Below are positions 37,376-46,136 of a stretch of 64,000 nt of DNA, in pieces. The stretch covers positions 62,001 through 126,000 of the forward strand of contig NZ_AODD01000002.1 of assembly GCF_000525835.1 (NCBI RefSeq), in the 5' to 3' direction. The notes beneath the pieces were generated by a model, which searched no databases, was not told where the DNA came from, and saw nothing but the letters and a program-made list of their open reading frames with translations. The translations under genes and the position numbers were made by a program. Position 1 is the first letter of the stretch. Every line of letters starts with the position of its first letter. The DNA comes from Listeria grandensis FSL F6-0971 (lineage in GTDB: Bacteria > Bacillota > Bacilli > Lactobacillales > Listeriaceae).

Positions 37376-38106
37376 ATGGAACGATTGCAAAAAGTAATTG
37401 CGAATGCAGGGATCACATCGCGAAGAAAAGCAGAAGTAATGATCGAAGAAGGTAAGGTAAAAGTAAATGGCAAGGTTGTTCGCGAACTGGGATTAAAGGT
37501 CGGTAACTCAGATAAAATCGAAGTGAACGGCATCGAGTTGACACAGGAAGTCAAGCGTTACTTTCTTTTGTACAAACCGCGCAGTGTTATGTCGGCGGTA
37601 TCGGATGATAAAAAACGACGCGTCGTATCAGACTTTTTCACGGATATTCCAGAGCGTTTGTATCCAGTGGGGCGTCTAGATTATGATACATCAGGGTTGT
37701 TATTGATGACCAATGATGGTGATTTTGCGAACCAGCTCATGCATCCGAAGTTTGAAGTAGAAAAAACGTATATTGCTCGTGTCAAAGGAATTCCTTCGCG
37801 TGAGGCCTTGCGTAAATTGGAAAATGGCGTGATGATGGAAGGTCGTAAAACAGCGAAAGCGAAAGTTCGTATGCAATCATTCGATAAAAAGAAAGAAAAA
37901 GCGATCATTGAGGTTATTATCCATGAAGCCGTAATCGCCAAGTTCGTAAAATGTTTGATACCATTGGTCATCCTGTGCAAAAGTTGTCACGTGAAGCATA
38001 CGCCTTTCTAGATTTAAAGGGTTTAAATGCAGGCGAGCGCAGAGAATTGACACATCACGAAGTAAAAAAATTAAAAGCCTACACGCAGTTTGGTGATAAA
38101 AAATAA
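37376..38106 (+). pseudogene. rluB: Ribosomal large subunit pseudouridine synthase B, single-base frameshift
   Basis: RluB makes pseudouridine in helix 93 of 23S rRNA. The N-terminal S4 domain (ERLQKVIANAGITSRRKAEVMIEEGKVKVNG) and the catalytic GRLDYDTSGLLLMTNDGD with its aspartate are intact. After IIEVIIHEA the frame breaks. Adding one G near 37929 gives IIHEGRNRQVRKMFDTIGHPVQKL, the conserved C-terminal motif, and the frame then runs to 38106 for a 243-residue protein. As written the product would end at 38011 with an unrelated tail. The missing base is next to a single G, not a long run. Error or mutation cannot be told apart. Confidence 0.87.
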
Positions 38107-38191
38107 AAGTGTCTGCTGATGAATATCCTAGGGATTCAGAGAAAATACAGCCATGGTGCATTTTGACAGATAATCTTACTTTTTCCAATGA

Positions 38192-38229
38192 AAAACTAGG
38201 GATGCCTATGCCATTATCCCTAGTTTTTT
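38192..38229 (+). terminator. Terminator after rluB
   Basis: AACTAGGGAT (38194-38203) and ATCCCTAGTT (38216-38225) form a perfect 10-base-pair stem with a T tail. The rest of 38107-38484 is the AT-rich resD promoter region; TATAAT at 38306-38311 is a candidate -10 with no clear -35. Confidence 0.88.
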
Positions 38230-38484
38230 GTTGTCATTGTATGTAAATCATTCACTTTTTTTCACAAAGGAAGGCTTAAAAATAGCTAAAATAAAAAAAA
38301 GCATGTATAATTTGTGCAAGGACAATAGATTTCTTTTTTATAGGGGTTGTTCTGTGTTGTTGGTAGAGATGTGAACAAAATGTCAATAAAAAGGTACGAA
38401 AGACTAGCAATATATGCAAACATAATGATTACATACCGAAATAAGTTTCAGTTTTTAGAGAAACGAGTAAGGGGATGATTACCT

Positions 38485-39204
38485 ATGAGTGAGCAAGTTA
38501 AAATTCTCGTTGTGGATGACGAAGACCGAATCAGGCGTTTACTGAAGATGTATCTCGAACGTGAGAATTATAAAATTGAAGAGGCTAGTGACGGCGATCA
38601 GGCGTTGCAACTCGCAATTGATAATAGTTATGATGTGATTTTGCTTGATTTGATGATGCCAGGAAAAGATGGCATTGAGGTTTGTCGGGAATTACGTGAA
38701 TATAAAGCGACTCCGGTTGTTATGTTGACCGCTAAAGGAGAGGAAGCAAACCGTGTTCAAGGGTTTGAGGTCGGTGCAGACGATTACATCGTGAAGCCGT
38801 TTAGTCCTCGTGAGGTTGTGTTGCGAGTCAAGGCTGTATTACGGCGCGCGCAACAACATAGCCAACCAGTTGCAGCAAGCGTGCCAGGTGATGTCATTAC
38901 GTTCCCACATTTAAAAATTGATAATGAGGCGCATCGGGTCATTGTTGAAGGTCAGGAAATAAACTTGACACCAAAAGAATATGACTTGCTATATTATTTA
39001 GCGAAATCACCGGATAAAGTATTTGACCGGGAATCGTTATTAAAAGAAGTTTGGCGCTATGAATTTTTCGGCGATTTACGTACCATTGATACGCACGTGA
39101 AGCGTCTTCGCGAGAAATTATACGATGTATCCGAAGAAGCTGCCAAGATGATTGTGACGGTTTGGGGCTTGGGGTATAAGTTTGAAGTGACAGAAACAGA
39201 GTAA
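38485..39204 (+). CDS. resD: Response regulator ResD (OmpR family)
   Basis: A 239-residue regulator. The receiver domain has the acidic DDED near residues 11-14, the phosphorylated aspartate in VILLDLMMPGKDG (about residue 55) and lysine in YIVKPFSPRE. The OmpR/PhoB winged helix (INLTPKEYDLLYYLAKSPDKVFDRESLLKEVWRYEFFGDLRTIDTHVKRLREKL) follows. In B. subtilis ResDE activate respiration and anaerobic genes. In this window, as in Listeria, the cytochrome-assembly genes resABC that usually precede resD are absent and rluB is the neighbour. Confidence 0.92.
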   Translation: MSEQVKILVVDDEDRIRRLLKMYLERENYKIEEASDGDQALQLAIDNSYDVILLDLMMPGKDGIEVCRELREYKATPVVMLTAKGEEANRVQGFEVGADDYIVKPFSPREVVLRVKAVLRRAQQHSQPVAASVPGDVITFPHLKIDNEAHRVIVEGQEINLTPKEYDLLYYLAKSPDKVFDRESLLKEVWRYEFFGDLRTIDTHVKRLREKLYDVSEEAAKMIVTVWGLGYKFEVTETE

Positions 39205-39357
39205 TATGGATATAGGTAGATAGGTTAACGTTATGTAATTTGTGACAAAACCTATCTTTTTCTTGATTTTAGCGCTTATTTTTTGCAAAATGGGATAGAG
39301 AAATGTAAACTTGCAAGTAACGATGAATCGGAAATTCAGATTAAAGGGCTGATGAAC

Positions 39358-41139
39358 ATGAAGTTTTGGCACAGTATCGTAGGAAAAATATGGGGTACGA
39401 TTATTCTTTTGCTCACGGGTGTTTTAGTGGCAACTGGATTTTTCATTGCAATTATTTATGATGATAAAAATACGGAACAGATTGCTCACGGGATTGAAGC
39501 GACGACAGAACAGATTGGTAACTTAATTGAGGCTGGAACGGGTTTAGATGTAATTGGATCGGCTTTTCAGTTGTTGGATAATTCAACAGGAGTTATTGTA
39601 GAGCAAAAGGGAGAGGTAGTGGCATCGCAACAGACATCCATGCATTTAGATGATGCTGCGTACCAACATTTATTCAACGATAAGAAGTTGAATGAACGGC
39701 TTTCTAAAGGTGGCTATGTAAGCGAAGAATATAATTTTCACGATGATTCGAATAATGAAACGGTACATATGGGAGCGCAACGTTTTAAAACATTGGATGG
39801 GAATATTAGTACGGTCTATGTATACAGGTCGTATGGGGATATCTTGAAAATTACGGGGCAAGTGACGAGAACCTTGATTATATCAGGGATTATGGCGGTT
39901 TTGGTGACCTCGATTCTGTCCTTTATTTTGTCATCCCGGATGGCGTATCCGCTCAGGGAAATGAAAAAAATTGCGATTGCTGTTTCTAAGGGGAATTTTG
40001 ACAATCGGGTGCCCACCTATACGCATGATGAAATTGGGGATTTAGGGATTGCCTTTAATAAGATGGCGCAGCAACTGAAATATAATATTAGTGCGCTAAG
40101 GCAGGAGAAGGAGCAACTATCTAATATTCTAGTCGGTATGGCCGATGGTGTTATTAAGTTTAATATCGATAAGACTATTATTTTGAGCAACCCGCCTGCG
40201 GAACAATTTTTGCATGATTGGTTTTTCTCGACCGAAAATGAGAATAAGGTATTGATTCCACCGAATTTAGATGTGATGTTGACGAATATTCTGGAAACAC
40301 GTGAGGAGCAGGTGGGCGACATTGTGTTTGGGGATCAGACGTATGTTGCGATTTTGACGTTGTTGTATAATGGTGATGATATTCGGAGTATCGTGACGGT
40401 TATCCGTGATATGACAGAGGAGAAACGCCTAGAGAAGATGAAAACCGACTTTGTGAATAATGTGTCTCATGAATTGCGGACGCCAATTTCGATGTTGCAG
40501 GGCTATAGCGAGGCCATTATAGACGGTGTTGCTCAAACAGATGAAGAGGTGCGTGAATTTGCGCAAATTATTTATGACGAGTCGCTCCGCATTGGTCGTT
40601 TGGTCAATGATATGCTTGATTTGGCAAGGATGGAAGCTGGGTTTGAGCAGTTGGAGAAACAACGCTTGCCAATGGTACCATTTTTGGATAAGGTCGTTTC
40701 GAATTTCGAGGTGTTGGCGAAGGATAACAATGTTGCCTTGAAGCTAGTGATGGATGATCCAGATCTTGAGTATACGTTTGACCCTGATCGGATGGAGCAA
40801 GTGCTGGTGAACTTAATCATGAATGCGATCAGACACACAGGTCGAGAAGATTATGAAGGCGTGGTTGAGGTGCATGAAGCAGCGAATTACCATACCGATG
40901 AATTGGTCATTAAAATCATTGATAACGGTAGCGGTATTGACGAAGTGGATATTCCATTCCTATTTGAGCGCTTCTATAAAGCCGATAAGGCAAGAACGCG
41001 TGGCAAAACTGGGACAGGTATCGGTTTGTCGATTGTAAAAAACATCGTGGAAGCGCATAATGGTAAAATAACAGTGGAAAGCCATGTGGGAATAGGTTCG
41101 ACGTTTATCATCACATTACCACTTTCCACAGATATATAA
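39358..41139 (+). CDS. resE: Sensor histidine kinase ResE
   Basis: A membrane kinase of about 593 residues. The first membrane helix is at about residues 8-30 (GKIWGTIILLLTGVLVATGFFIAII), then an extracytoplasmic domain of about 130 residues and a second helix (TLIISGIMAVLVTSILSFILS). A HAMP domain (RMAYPLREMKKIAIAVSKGNFDNRVP), a PAS-like region, the phosphorylated histidine in FVNNVSHELRTPISMLQGYSEA, and the ATP-binding NLIMNAIRH, DNGSGID and GTGIGLSIVKNIV boxes follow. Two ATGs six bases apart are possible starts; AAAGGG is 9 bases before the one used. The gap after resD is 153 bases and may hold a weak internal promoter. Confidence 0.9.
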   Translation: MKFWHSIVGKIWGTIILLLTGVLVATGFFIAIIYDDKNTEQIAHGIEATTEQIGNLIEAGTGLDVIGSAFQLLDNSTGVIVEQKGEVVASQQTSMHLDDAAYQHLFNDKKLNERLSKGGYVSEEYNFHDDSNNETVHMGAQRFKTLDGNISTVYVYRSYGDILKITGQVTRTLIISGIMAVLVTSILSFILSSRMAYPLREMKKIAIAVSKGNFDNRVPTYTHDEIGDLGIAFNKMAQQLKYNISALRQEKEQLSNILVGMADGVIKFNIDKTIILSNPPAEQFLHDWFFSTENENKVLIPPNLDVMLTNILETREEQVGDIVFGDQTYVAILTLLYNGDDIRSIVTVIRDMTEEKRLEKMKTDFVNNVSHELRTPISMLQGYSEAIIDGVAQTDEEVREFAQIIYDESLRIGRLVNDMLDLARMEAGFEQLEKQRLPMVPFLDKVVSNFEVLAKDNNVALKLVMDDPDLEYTFDPDRMEQVLVNLIMNAIRHTGREDYEGVVEVHEAANYHTDELVIKIIDNGSGIDEVDIPFLFERFYKADKARTRGKTGTGIGLSIVKNIVEAHNGKITVESHVGIGSTFIITLPLSTDI

Positions 41140-41154
41140 AGGAGTTTGATAAAA

Positions 41155-41676
41155 GTGACAGAACGCATGCAAAAATTTTGTAAAGATTCATTGGTAATTA
41201 AAACAAGTCGGGTATTTCCGTCCGATACGAATAATCATAATACCTTGTTCGGCGGGCGATTGATGACGTATATTGACGATACAGCCTCCATCAGTGCGTC
41301 GCGCCATTGCCGTACTGGCATTGTGACGGCATCGACAGATTCCGTCGACTTTTTGCAACCGATTAAAAATGATCACTCGGTTTGTTTGGAGTCTTATGTT
41401 GCCTCGACGGGCCGTTCTTCGATGGAGATTTTTGTAAAGGTGATCGCGGAAAACTTGAAAACAGGGGATCGGTATTTAGCGGCGACTTCTTTTTTGACGT
41501 TTGTAGCGATTGATGATAACGGGAAAACCGTAGAAGTCCCAACTGTTGTGGCGCAATCGGATGAGGAGCGAATGATTAGCCGTGATGCGAAGGAACGAAG
41601 CTTGGCTCGGAAAAAACGTCTGACACAAAGTCGAGAACTTGCAGCATCGCTTTCCACGGAAATACCTTGGGGCTGA
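41155..41676 (+). CDS. Acyl-CoA thioesterase (hotdog fold)
   Basis: A 173-residue single hotdog domain. The catalytic segment VFPSDTNNHNTLFGGRLMTYIDDTASISASRHCR carries the conserved Asn and Asp of the YkhA/BFIT-type acyl-CoA hydrolases, and a basic tail (RSLARKKRLTQ) follows. Physiological acyl-CoA substrate is unknown. The start is GTG with AAGGAG 10 bases upstream. It follows resE by 15 bases and probably shares its transcript. Confidence 0.88.
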   Translation: MTERMQKFCKDSLVIKTSRVFPSDTNNHNTLFGGRLMTYIDDTASISASRHCRTGIVTASTDSVDFLQPIKNDHSVCLESYVASTGRSSMEIFVKVIAENLKTGDRYLAATSFLTFVAIDDNGKTVEVPTVVAQSDEERMISRDAKERSLARKKRLTQSRELAASLSTEIPWG

Positions 41677-41747
41677 GTTTTCTAGACTTTACAGCAAAGA
41701 AAAGCTTATGATACAATGAGGCTGTAACACAATAAAATATAGTTCAT

Positions 41748-41866
41748 CTTCGGGGCAGGGTGTAATTCCCGACCGGTGGTTAAAGTCCACGAACTGTTTC
41801 TTTTTGAGATGGTTGATTTGGTGTAATTCCAAAACCGACAGTATAGTCTGGATGGGAGGAGATGTT
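41748..41866 (+). promoter_or_regulatory. FMN riboswitch (RFN element)
   Basis: The conserved RFN core is easy to read: TCTTCGGGGCAGGGTG, AATTCCCGACCGGTGGT, AAAGTCC, then GGTGTAATTCC, AAAACCGACAGT, AGTCTGGATGGGAGGAGATG. A promoter (TTTACA…TACAAT) lies about 50 bases upstream. The riboswitch is followed by a terminator and ribU, so FMN should end transcription before the riboflavin importer gene. Confidence 0.95.
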
Positions 41867-42008
41867 GGTTCGCTTATTGTTTAGCGCACCTACTTGAAAA
41901 ATTGGCTAGTAATGGTCTATTTGGATTGGGCGTTTTTGGCAACTGTTTTTTCAGTGGCTTACTGGGTCTTATTTGAATGTACCATGCTTGTTTGGATTTT
42001 CACATACC

Positions 42009-42042
42009 ATCCCTCGAATTATTTTCACGAGGGATTTTTTTT
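42009..42042 (+). terminator. Terminator controlled by the FMN riboswitch
   Basis: ATCCCTCG (42009-42016) and CGAGGGAT (42028-42035) form a perfect 8-base-pair stem followed by eight T. It lies between the riboswitch and ribU and no gene lies between them. Confidence 0.85.
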
Positions 42043-42114
42043 CGTTGTAGCGTTGCATGAATAGAGGGGAAACCGCAGATTCTTAGGATGAACATCTAAG
42101 GAGAAGTGATTTTG

Positions 42115-42723
42115 ATGAAGAAGTATTCTTTAAAGGCGTTTGTAAGTATTGCAGTATTGGGAGCGGTGGCATTTGTCATCATGTTAATCCAGTTTCCGCT
42201 ATTGCCAAGTGCACCATTCTTAAAGTTGGATTTCAGTGATATTCCTGCTATTATCGGTGGCTTATTATTTGGACCGCTCGCGATTATTTTGATTGAGTTT
42301 GTGAAGAATGTGTTGGAGTATTTAGTAACAGGAAGTTTTGTTGGGGTACCAATCGGAGAACTTGCGAACTTCTTATCGGGCATTTGTTTTGTGTTACCGA
42401 TTTACTACGTATTTCGTTATACGCGTTCCACGAAAGCGATGATTTTAGCTGTAGGCCTTGGAACGGTGACGATGACGGTAATGATGTCCCTGTTTAATTA
42501 CTTTATCTTATTGCCATTTTATATCACAGTCGGCGGTTTACCAGCAGGAACGAACATTGCGACGCTTGTGACAACAGCGATTGTACCGTTTAACTTATTA
42601 AAAGGAATCATCGTTGGGGCGGTATTCATTCTTGTTTACGGCAGGATGAGAGCATGGATTTTGAAGAATACGATTGTTAAATTGAAAGTGAGCAAAGATA
42701 AAAAGCATCACGGCGTTGTGTAA
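42115..42723 (+). CDS. ribU: Riboflavin ECF transporter, substrate-binding subunit
   Basis: A 202-residue membrane protein with about six hydrophobic segments. The N-terminal [65 protein letters not shown] is the hallmark of RibU, including the KLDFSDIP loop. It works with a shared energising module (EcfT and two ATPases) encoded elsewhere. The FMN riboswitch upstream supports the riboflavin specificity. The ATG has AAGGAG 11 bases before it; a GTG three codons earlier is too near that site. Confidence 0.94.
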   Translation: MKKYSLKAFVSIAVLGAVAFVIMLIQFPLLPSAPFLKLDFSDIPAIIGGLLFGPLAIILIEFVKNVLEYLVTGSFVGVPIGELANFLSGICFVLPIYYVFRYTRSTKAMILAVGLGTVTMTVMMSLFNYFILLPFYITVGGLPAGTNIATLVTTAIVPFNLLKGIIVGAVFILVYGRMRAWILKNTIVKLKVSKDKKHHGVV

Positions 42724-42734
42724 TGCTTGGATAA

Positions 42735-42986
42735 TTAGTGATGCTCATATTTTAGCGGGTCGCCTTGAAAGGGGTGATCCGCTATTTTTATGGATAGGGA
42801 TGGACAAGCCTGTTCTGCATCAAGTGCATCGCTTTCGAATGGTGCAGGGATGGGCGCATTGCCGCTATTTTGGTCGAGCATGCTGTAGGCTGAACCTTCG
42901 TCATTGTAGTCAAATAGGTCGGGAGCATGAACGGAGCAGGCGCCACAAGCGATACAGGTTGTTTGATCAACGATGGTATATTTCAT
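42735..42986 (-). CDS. fer: Ferredoxin, [4Fe-4S]
   Basis: An 83-residue ferredoxin with one [4Fe-4S] cluster: [17 protein letters not shown] supplies Cys11, Cys14 and Cys17, and the fourth ligand is the Cys in [10 protein letters not shown] near residue 61. The rest is acidic, as usual. It lies divergent from ypbB, matching the fer-ypbB-recQ arrangement of Bacillus. The YumC-type reductase at 27 kb is a possible electron donor. Its 3' end contains the stem that terminates ribU from the other side. Confidence 0.93.
   Translation of the reverse strand: MKYTIVDQTTCIACGACSVHAPDLFDYNDEGSAYSMLDQNSGNAPIPAPFESDALDAEQACPSLSIKIADHPFQGDPLKYEHH
42754..42790 (+). terminator. Terminator of ribU, inside the 3' end of fer
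   Basis: AGCGGGTCGCC (42754-42764) pairs with GGTGATCCGCT (42773-42783) with one mismatch, then TTTTT. It overlaps the convergent ferredoxin coding sequence. Confidence 0.65.
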
Positions 42987-43137
42987 GAAATTTGGATACC
43001 TCCTTGTATTCTTCCTAGTACCTATTATAAAGGAGCTTGGAATATTGTCCAGTTAGCGAATTTATTTCCACATTTCTATCGCCGAACAAATGTTTTCGTG
43101 TTAAAATAAATAAAAAGCATGGAAAAGAGGTGGGCGG

Positions 43138-44148
43138 ATGGACACGTTAGATCAATATATACTGAGTGTGATAGCTTCTTTTCCGCTGAAACGAAAACCT
43201 GCTTTTCTTTTTGCGATTGTGACGGGGAAAAGGACGGGACAGGCGGTTCAGGATGCGCATCTGTTTGAAGTGACGCCGCTTTTCGGGTGTTTACCAACAC
43301 TTAGGCAGCGGAGTTTTGATGCGAGATTGGCGGGGCTGCAAGAGTTGGGCTGGATCGAAGTGACGGAGGACGGGATTGCTTTGGTACCTGGCATAGCGTC
43401 CCCTTTTCAGACGCAATTTCCGTACATAGACGGCTTTTTATATCAAAATCGGACGAATCGTTTTTTTGAACGTTTGCTGTTGGCGATACAGGTTTTTAGT
43501 AATTTTAAGCATGAACGGAAGAATTATTTGCCAATTGTTCGGGATGAGGAGACGCAGTTAGCGGTGAAGTATTGGTTAGCTACTCACTTAGCGGAGCGGT
43601 CAAAAGAGGTTGTGCGTGCGGATCTTTTCTCAGAGCTTGAACGATGGTTGATGGATGCTGATGCTTCTTTGTTTGTACCACGCTTTTCGGGTGGCGATTA
43701 TATCGGAAAAACAGCGTTTCAAGTGGCAGAGCTGACTGGAAGGGAGCCGTGGAACTATTATTTTGCTTGGTTGAACGGCTTGCATCAGTTGTTTGGGAGA
43801 TTGGATCAGGGGTTTCCGCTTTTGGCGGGCTTGATGCCGAGTGCGGAAGAGGGACTGACGACATCAGCTAGGAAGACATTGCAATTGGCGGAACAAGGCG
43901 TTCCATTTGATAAAATGATGACGGTTCGGCATTTAAAATGGAGCACGATTCAGGATCATATCGTAGAAATTGCAGCAACGATTCCGGCATTTGATATTTC
44001 TGAATGGGTCGATGAAGCTACAGTTTTGCGAATAGGTGCACACGGGTGGCAGTCATTAAAAGAAATCAAGCAGGCTTTTCCAGAACTCGATTATTTTCAA
44101 ATTCGGTTGGCTTTGATTGCGAAAAGGAGTGGCGCGACATGCAGTTAG
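43138..44148 (+). CDS. ypbB: YpbB-like helix-turn-helix-domain protein, recQ partner
   Basis: A 336-residue protein that occupies the place of B. subtilis ypbB, directly before recQ. The N-terminus (LDQYILSVIASFPLKRKPAFLFAIVTGKRTGQAVQDA) resembles the helicase-associated helix-turn-helix region seen in RecQ C-termini, and the C-terminal 90 residues (LAEQGVPFDKMMTVRHLKWSTIQDHIVEIAA) are a second helicase-associated HTH domain. No catalytic motif is visible. The stop lies 10 bases inside recQ. The simplest idea is that it supplies, as a separate chain, a DNA-binding part missing from this short RecQ. Confidence 0.8.
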   Translation: MDTLDQYILSVIASFPLKRKPAFLFAIVTGKRTGQAVQDAHLFEVTPLFGCLPTLRQRSFDARLAGLQELGWIEVTEDGIALVPGIASPFQTQFPYIDGFLYQNRTNRFFERLLLAIQVFSNFKHERKNYLPIVRDEETQLAVKYWLATHLAERSKEVVRADLFSELERWLMDADASLFVPRFSGGDYIGKTAFQVAELTGREPWNYYFAWLNGLHQLFGRLDQGFPLLAGLMPSAEEGLTTSARKTLQLAEQGVPFDKMMTVRHLKWSTIQDHIVEIAATIPAFDISEWVDEATVLRIGAHGWQSLKEIKQAFPELDYFQIRLALIAKRSGATCS

Positions 44149-45540
44149 AAGAGCAGTTAGAGCGGTTTTTAGGATTTAGCGCATTTCGGGCAGGACAGCG
44201 TGAGGTGGTGTCGCACGTACTTGACGGCAATGATTGCTTCGCGATGTTGCCGACGGGGACTGGGAAAACGGTTTGCTATCAATTATCTGGTTATTTATTG
44301 AAGGGAGCGGTACTGATTGTGTCACCGCTACTTTCCTTGATGCAAGACCAGGTGGAGCGGATGCGGGCAAACGGGGAAAAACGTGTGATTGCGCTGAATA
44401 GCTTTTTAAGTTTGCCGGAAAAGCAGCAAGCGCTCGGAAATTTGGGACAATATAAATTCATTTTTGTATCACCGGAAATGTTAGCCAATCAACGAATCAG
44501 GGCGGCGATTGCAAGCCTTACAATCGGTCTGTTTGTCGTCGATGAGGCGCACTGTATTTCGCAATGGGGGCATGATTTTAGACCGGATTACTTGGAGCTC
44601 GGCGCAGTTAGGGAACAACTTGGCTCACCGGTTACACTTGTTTTGACAGCGACAGCAACAAAAAAAAGTGAGGATGGATATCAAAACGCAACTTCGCCTC
44701 ACGGATTGTGTGGATGTGATTCATTCTGTGGATCGGCCGAATATCGCGATGCACGTGCAAAAAGTCGAGACGCGGCTCGAAAAACAGGAGCAACTTTTGC
44801 GGCTAACGGGGATGCTTCGAGGTCCGGGGATTATTTATTTTTCGAGTAAGAAGTTGGCGGAGCGTTATGCTTATGAGATCGCGGAACAGCACGGATTACG
44901 TACGGCGTTTTACCACGGAGATATGAGTGGGGAGGTCCGGGTGACCATTCAACAGCAGTTTATCCAGAATCAGTTGCACCTTATTTGTGCGACGAGTGCT
45001 TTTGGAATGGGGATCGATAAAGGGGACATTCGTTATGTTATTCACTTTCATATGCCGGGAGACTTGGAGGCGTATTTGCAGGAGATTGGTCGGGCAGGGC
45101 GTGATGGCAAGCCGAGCGTCGCGATTTTGCTTTATGCAGACGGGGACGAAGCAATTCAGTTGCAATTGCAAGATCGTGATTTGCCTGAAGAAGAGTTGGT
45201 GCATTTAAGCCCGGCTTCGACGGAGCAATTACCAGTGACGGAGCGCCGTTTTTTAGAATTTTATAGGGAGCTTGGATTTACACCGAATCAGATCAAAGAA
45301 AAAATCCAGTTTCGGAAGCGATGGAAACGAGAAAATCTCTACACTTTCTTGAATTTTATGAAAGGAATTACGTGTCGGCGTCAGTTTGTTCGGCATTATT
45401 TTGAGGAAACGACGCGTTTTTCGAATCCTGTGAATTGTTGTGACATTTGTGGGATGGAGGTTTCTGATTTTTTTGGTGATAATGAAGTGATAGAAGAGCA
45501 ACAAGATTGGCAAAAATACATCGCGTATTTATTGAGATGA
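44139..45540 (+). pseudogene. recQ: RecQ-type ATP-dependent DNA helicase (RecS-like), single-base frameshift
   Basis: The first frame has FRAGQREVVSHVL, Walker A LPTGTGKTVCYQ, the DEAH-type VVDEAHCISQWGHDFRPDY and LVLTATAT. It then breaks at a run of eight A (44660-44667). Seven A would lead straight into VRMDIKTQLRL, and the second frame continues with IIYFSSKKLAERYA, TSAFGMGIDKGDIRYVIHFHMPGDLEAYLQEIGRAGRDG and the zinc-site cysteines near the end (CRRQF…CCDIC). The joined protein is 466 residues with no HRDC domain, like the short B. subtilis RecS. Error or slippage at A8 are the main explanations. Confidence 0.87.
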
Positions 45541-45549
45541 GGGAAATAT

Positions 45550-46136
45550 GTGGCAAATACAGTAGATAAAATGCGGAACATGTCTAAAAAAGAAATAACA
45601 CGTGTTTTTTTACTCCAAAATGGGTTGTTAATTGCGCTCGGAATTGGTATTATTTTTATAAGTACTGGTATTTTTGTTTGGGTGCAGGAATTGAGTTATG
45701 ATTTACTGGTAATCTTTTTTGCGGTGTTGCTTGCCTGTTTTTGGGCAGGACTCAATATTGGCCTAGATCGCTTGCTTCCCAAACGGATGACGGTGGAATG
45801 AATCTGCTCATTTTTAAAGACCGGAGACCACTGGACATTCTTGGATTATGTATTTTGATTGGAATCACAGAGGAGTTCATTTTCCGCGGGATTATTCAAT
45901 TTTATTTTGGCTTCTGGGCAAGTGTCATTTTATTTGTGCTTGTGCATTTTCGCTATTTAAATAAAGTATATCTGTTGTTCAATGTTACAATAACTAGTAT
46001 AATTATTGCAGGACTATTTCAATTTAGTAATCAAAACTTAATGGCTGTGATAATATTTCATATCTTGTTCAATTTTATTGGGGCATTAGATATGAAGATG
46101 AGATATCAGGACGAAGGAGGGGTCGCGCATGGTTAG
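45550..46136 (+). pseudogene. ypbD: CPBP intramembrane metalloprotease (YpbD-like), single-base frameshift
   Basis: The first frame (GTG start, GAGGG 6 bases upstream) gives the N-terminal two membrane helices and ends as LDRLLPKRMTVE. The other frame reads TDDGGMNLLIFKDRRPLDILGLCILIGITEEFIFRGIIQFYFGFWASVILFVLVHFRY…HILFNFIG, which carries the EExxxR, FxxxH and HxxxN motifs of Abi/CAAX proteases. One extra A in the AAA at 45781-45783 would join them as LPKTDDGGMN, 195 residues. The stop and an ATG overlap (ATGA), so separate translation of the second part is possible but would lose the first helices. Confidence 0.82.
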
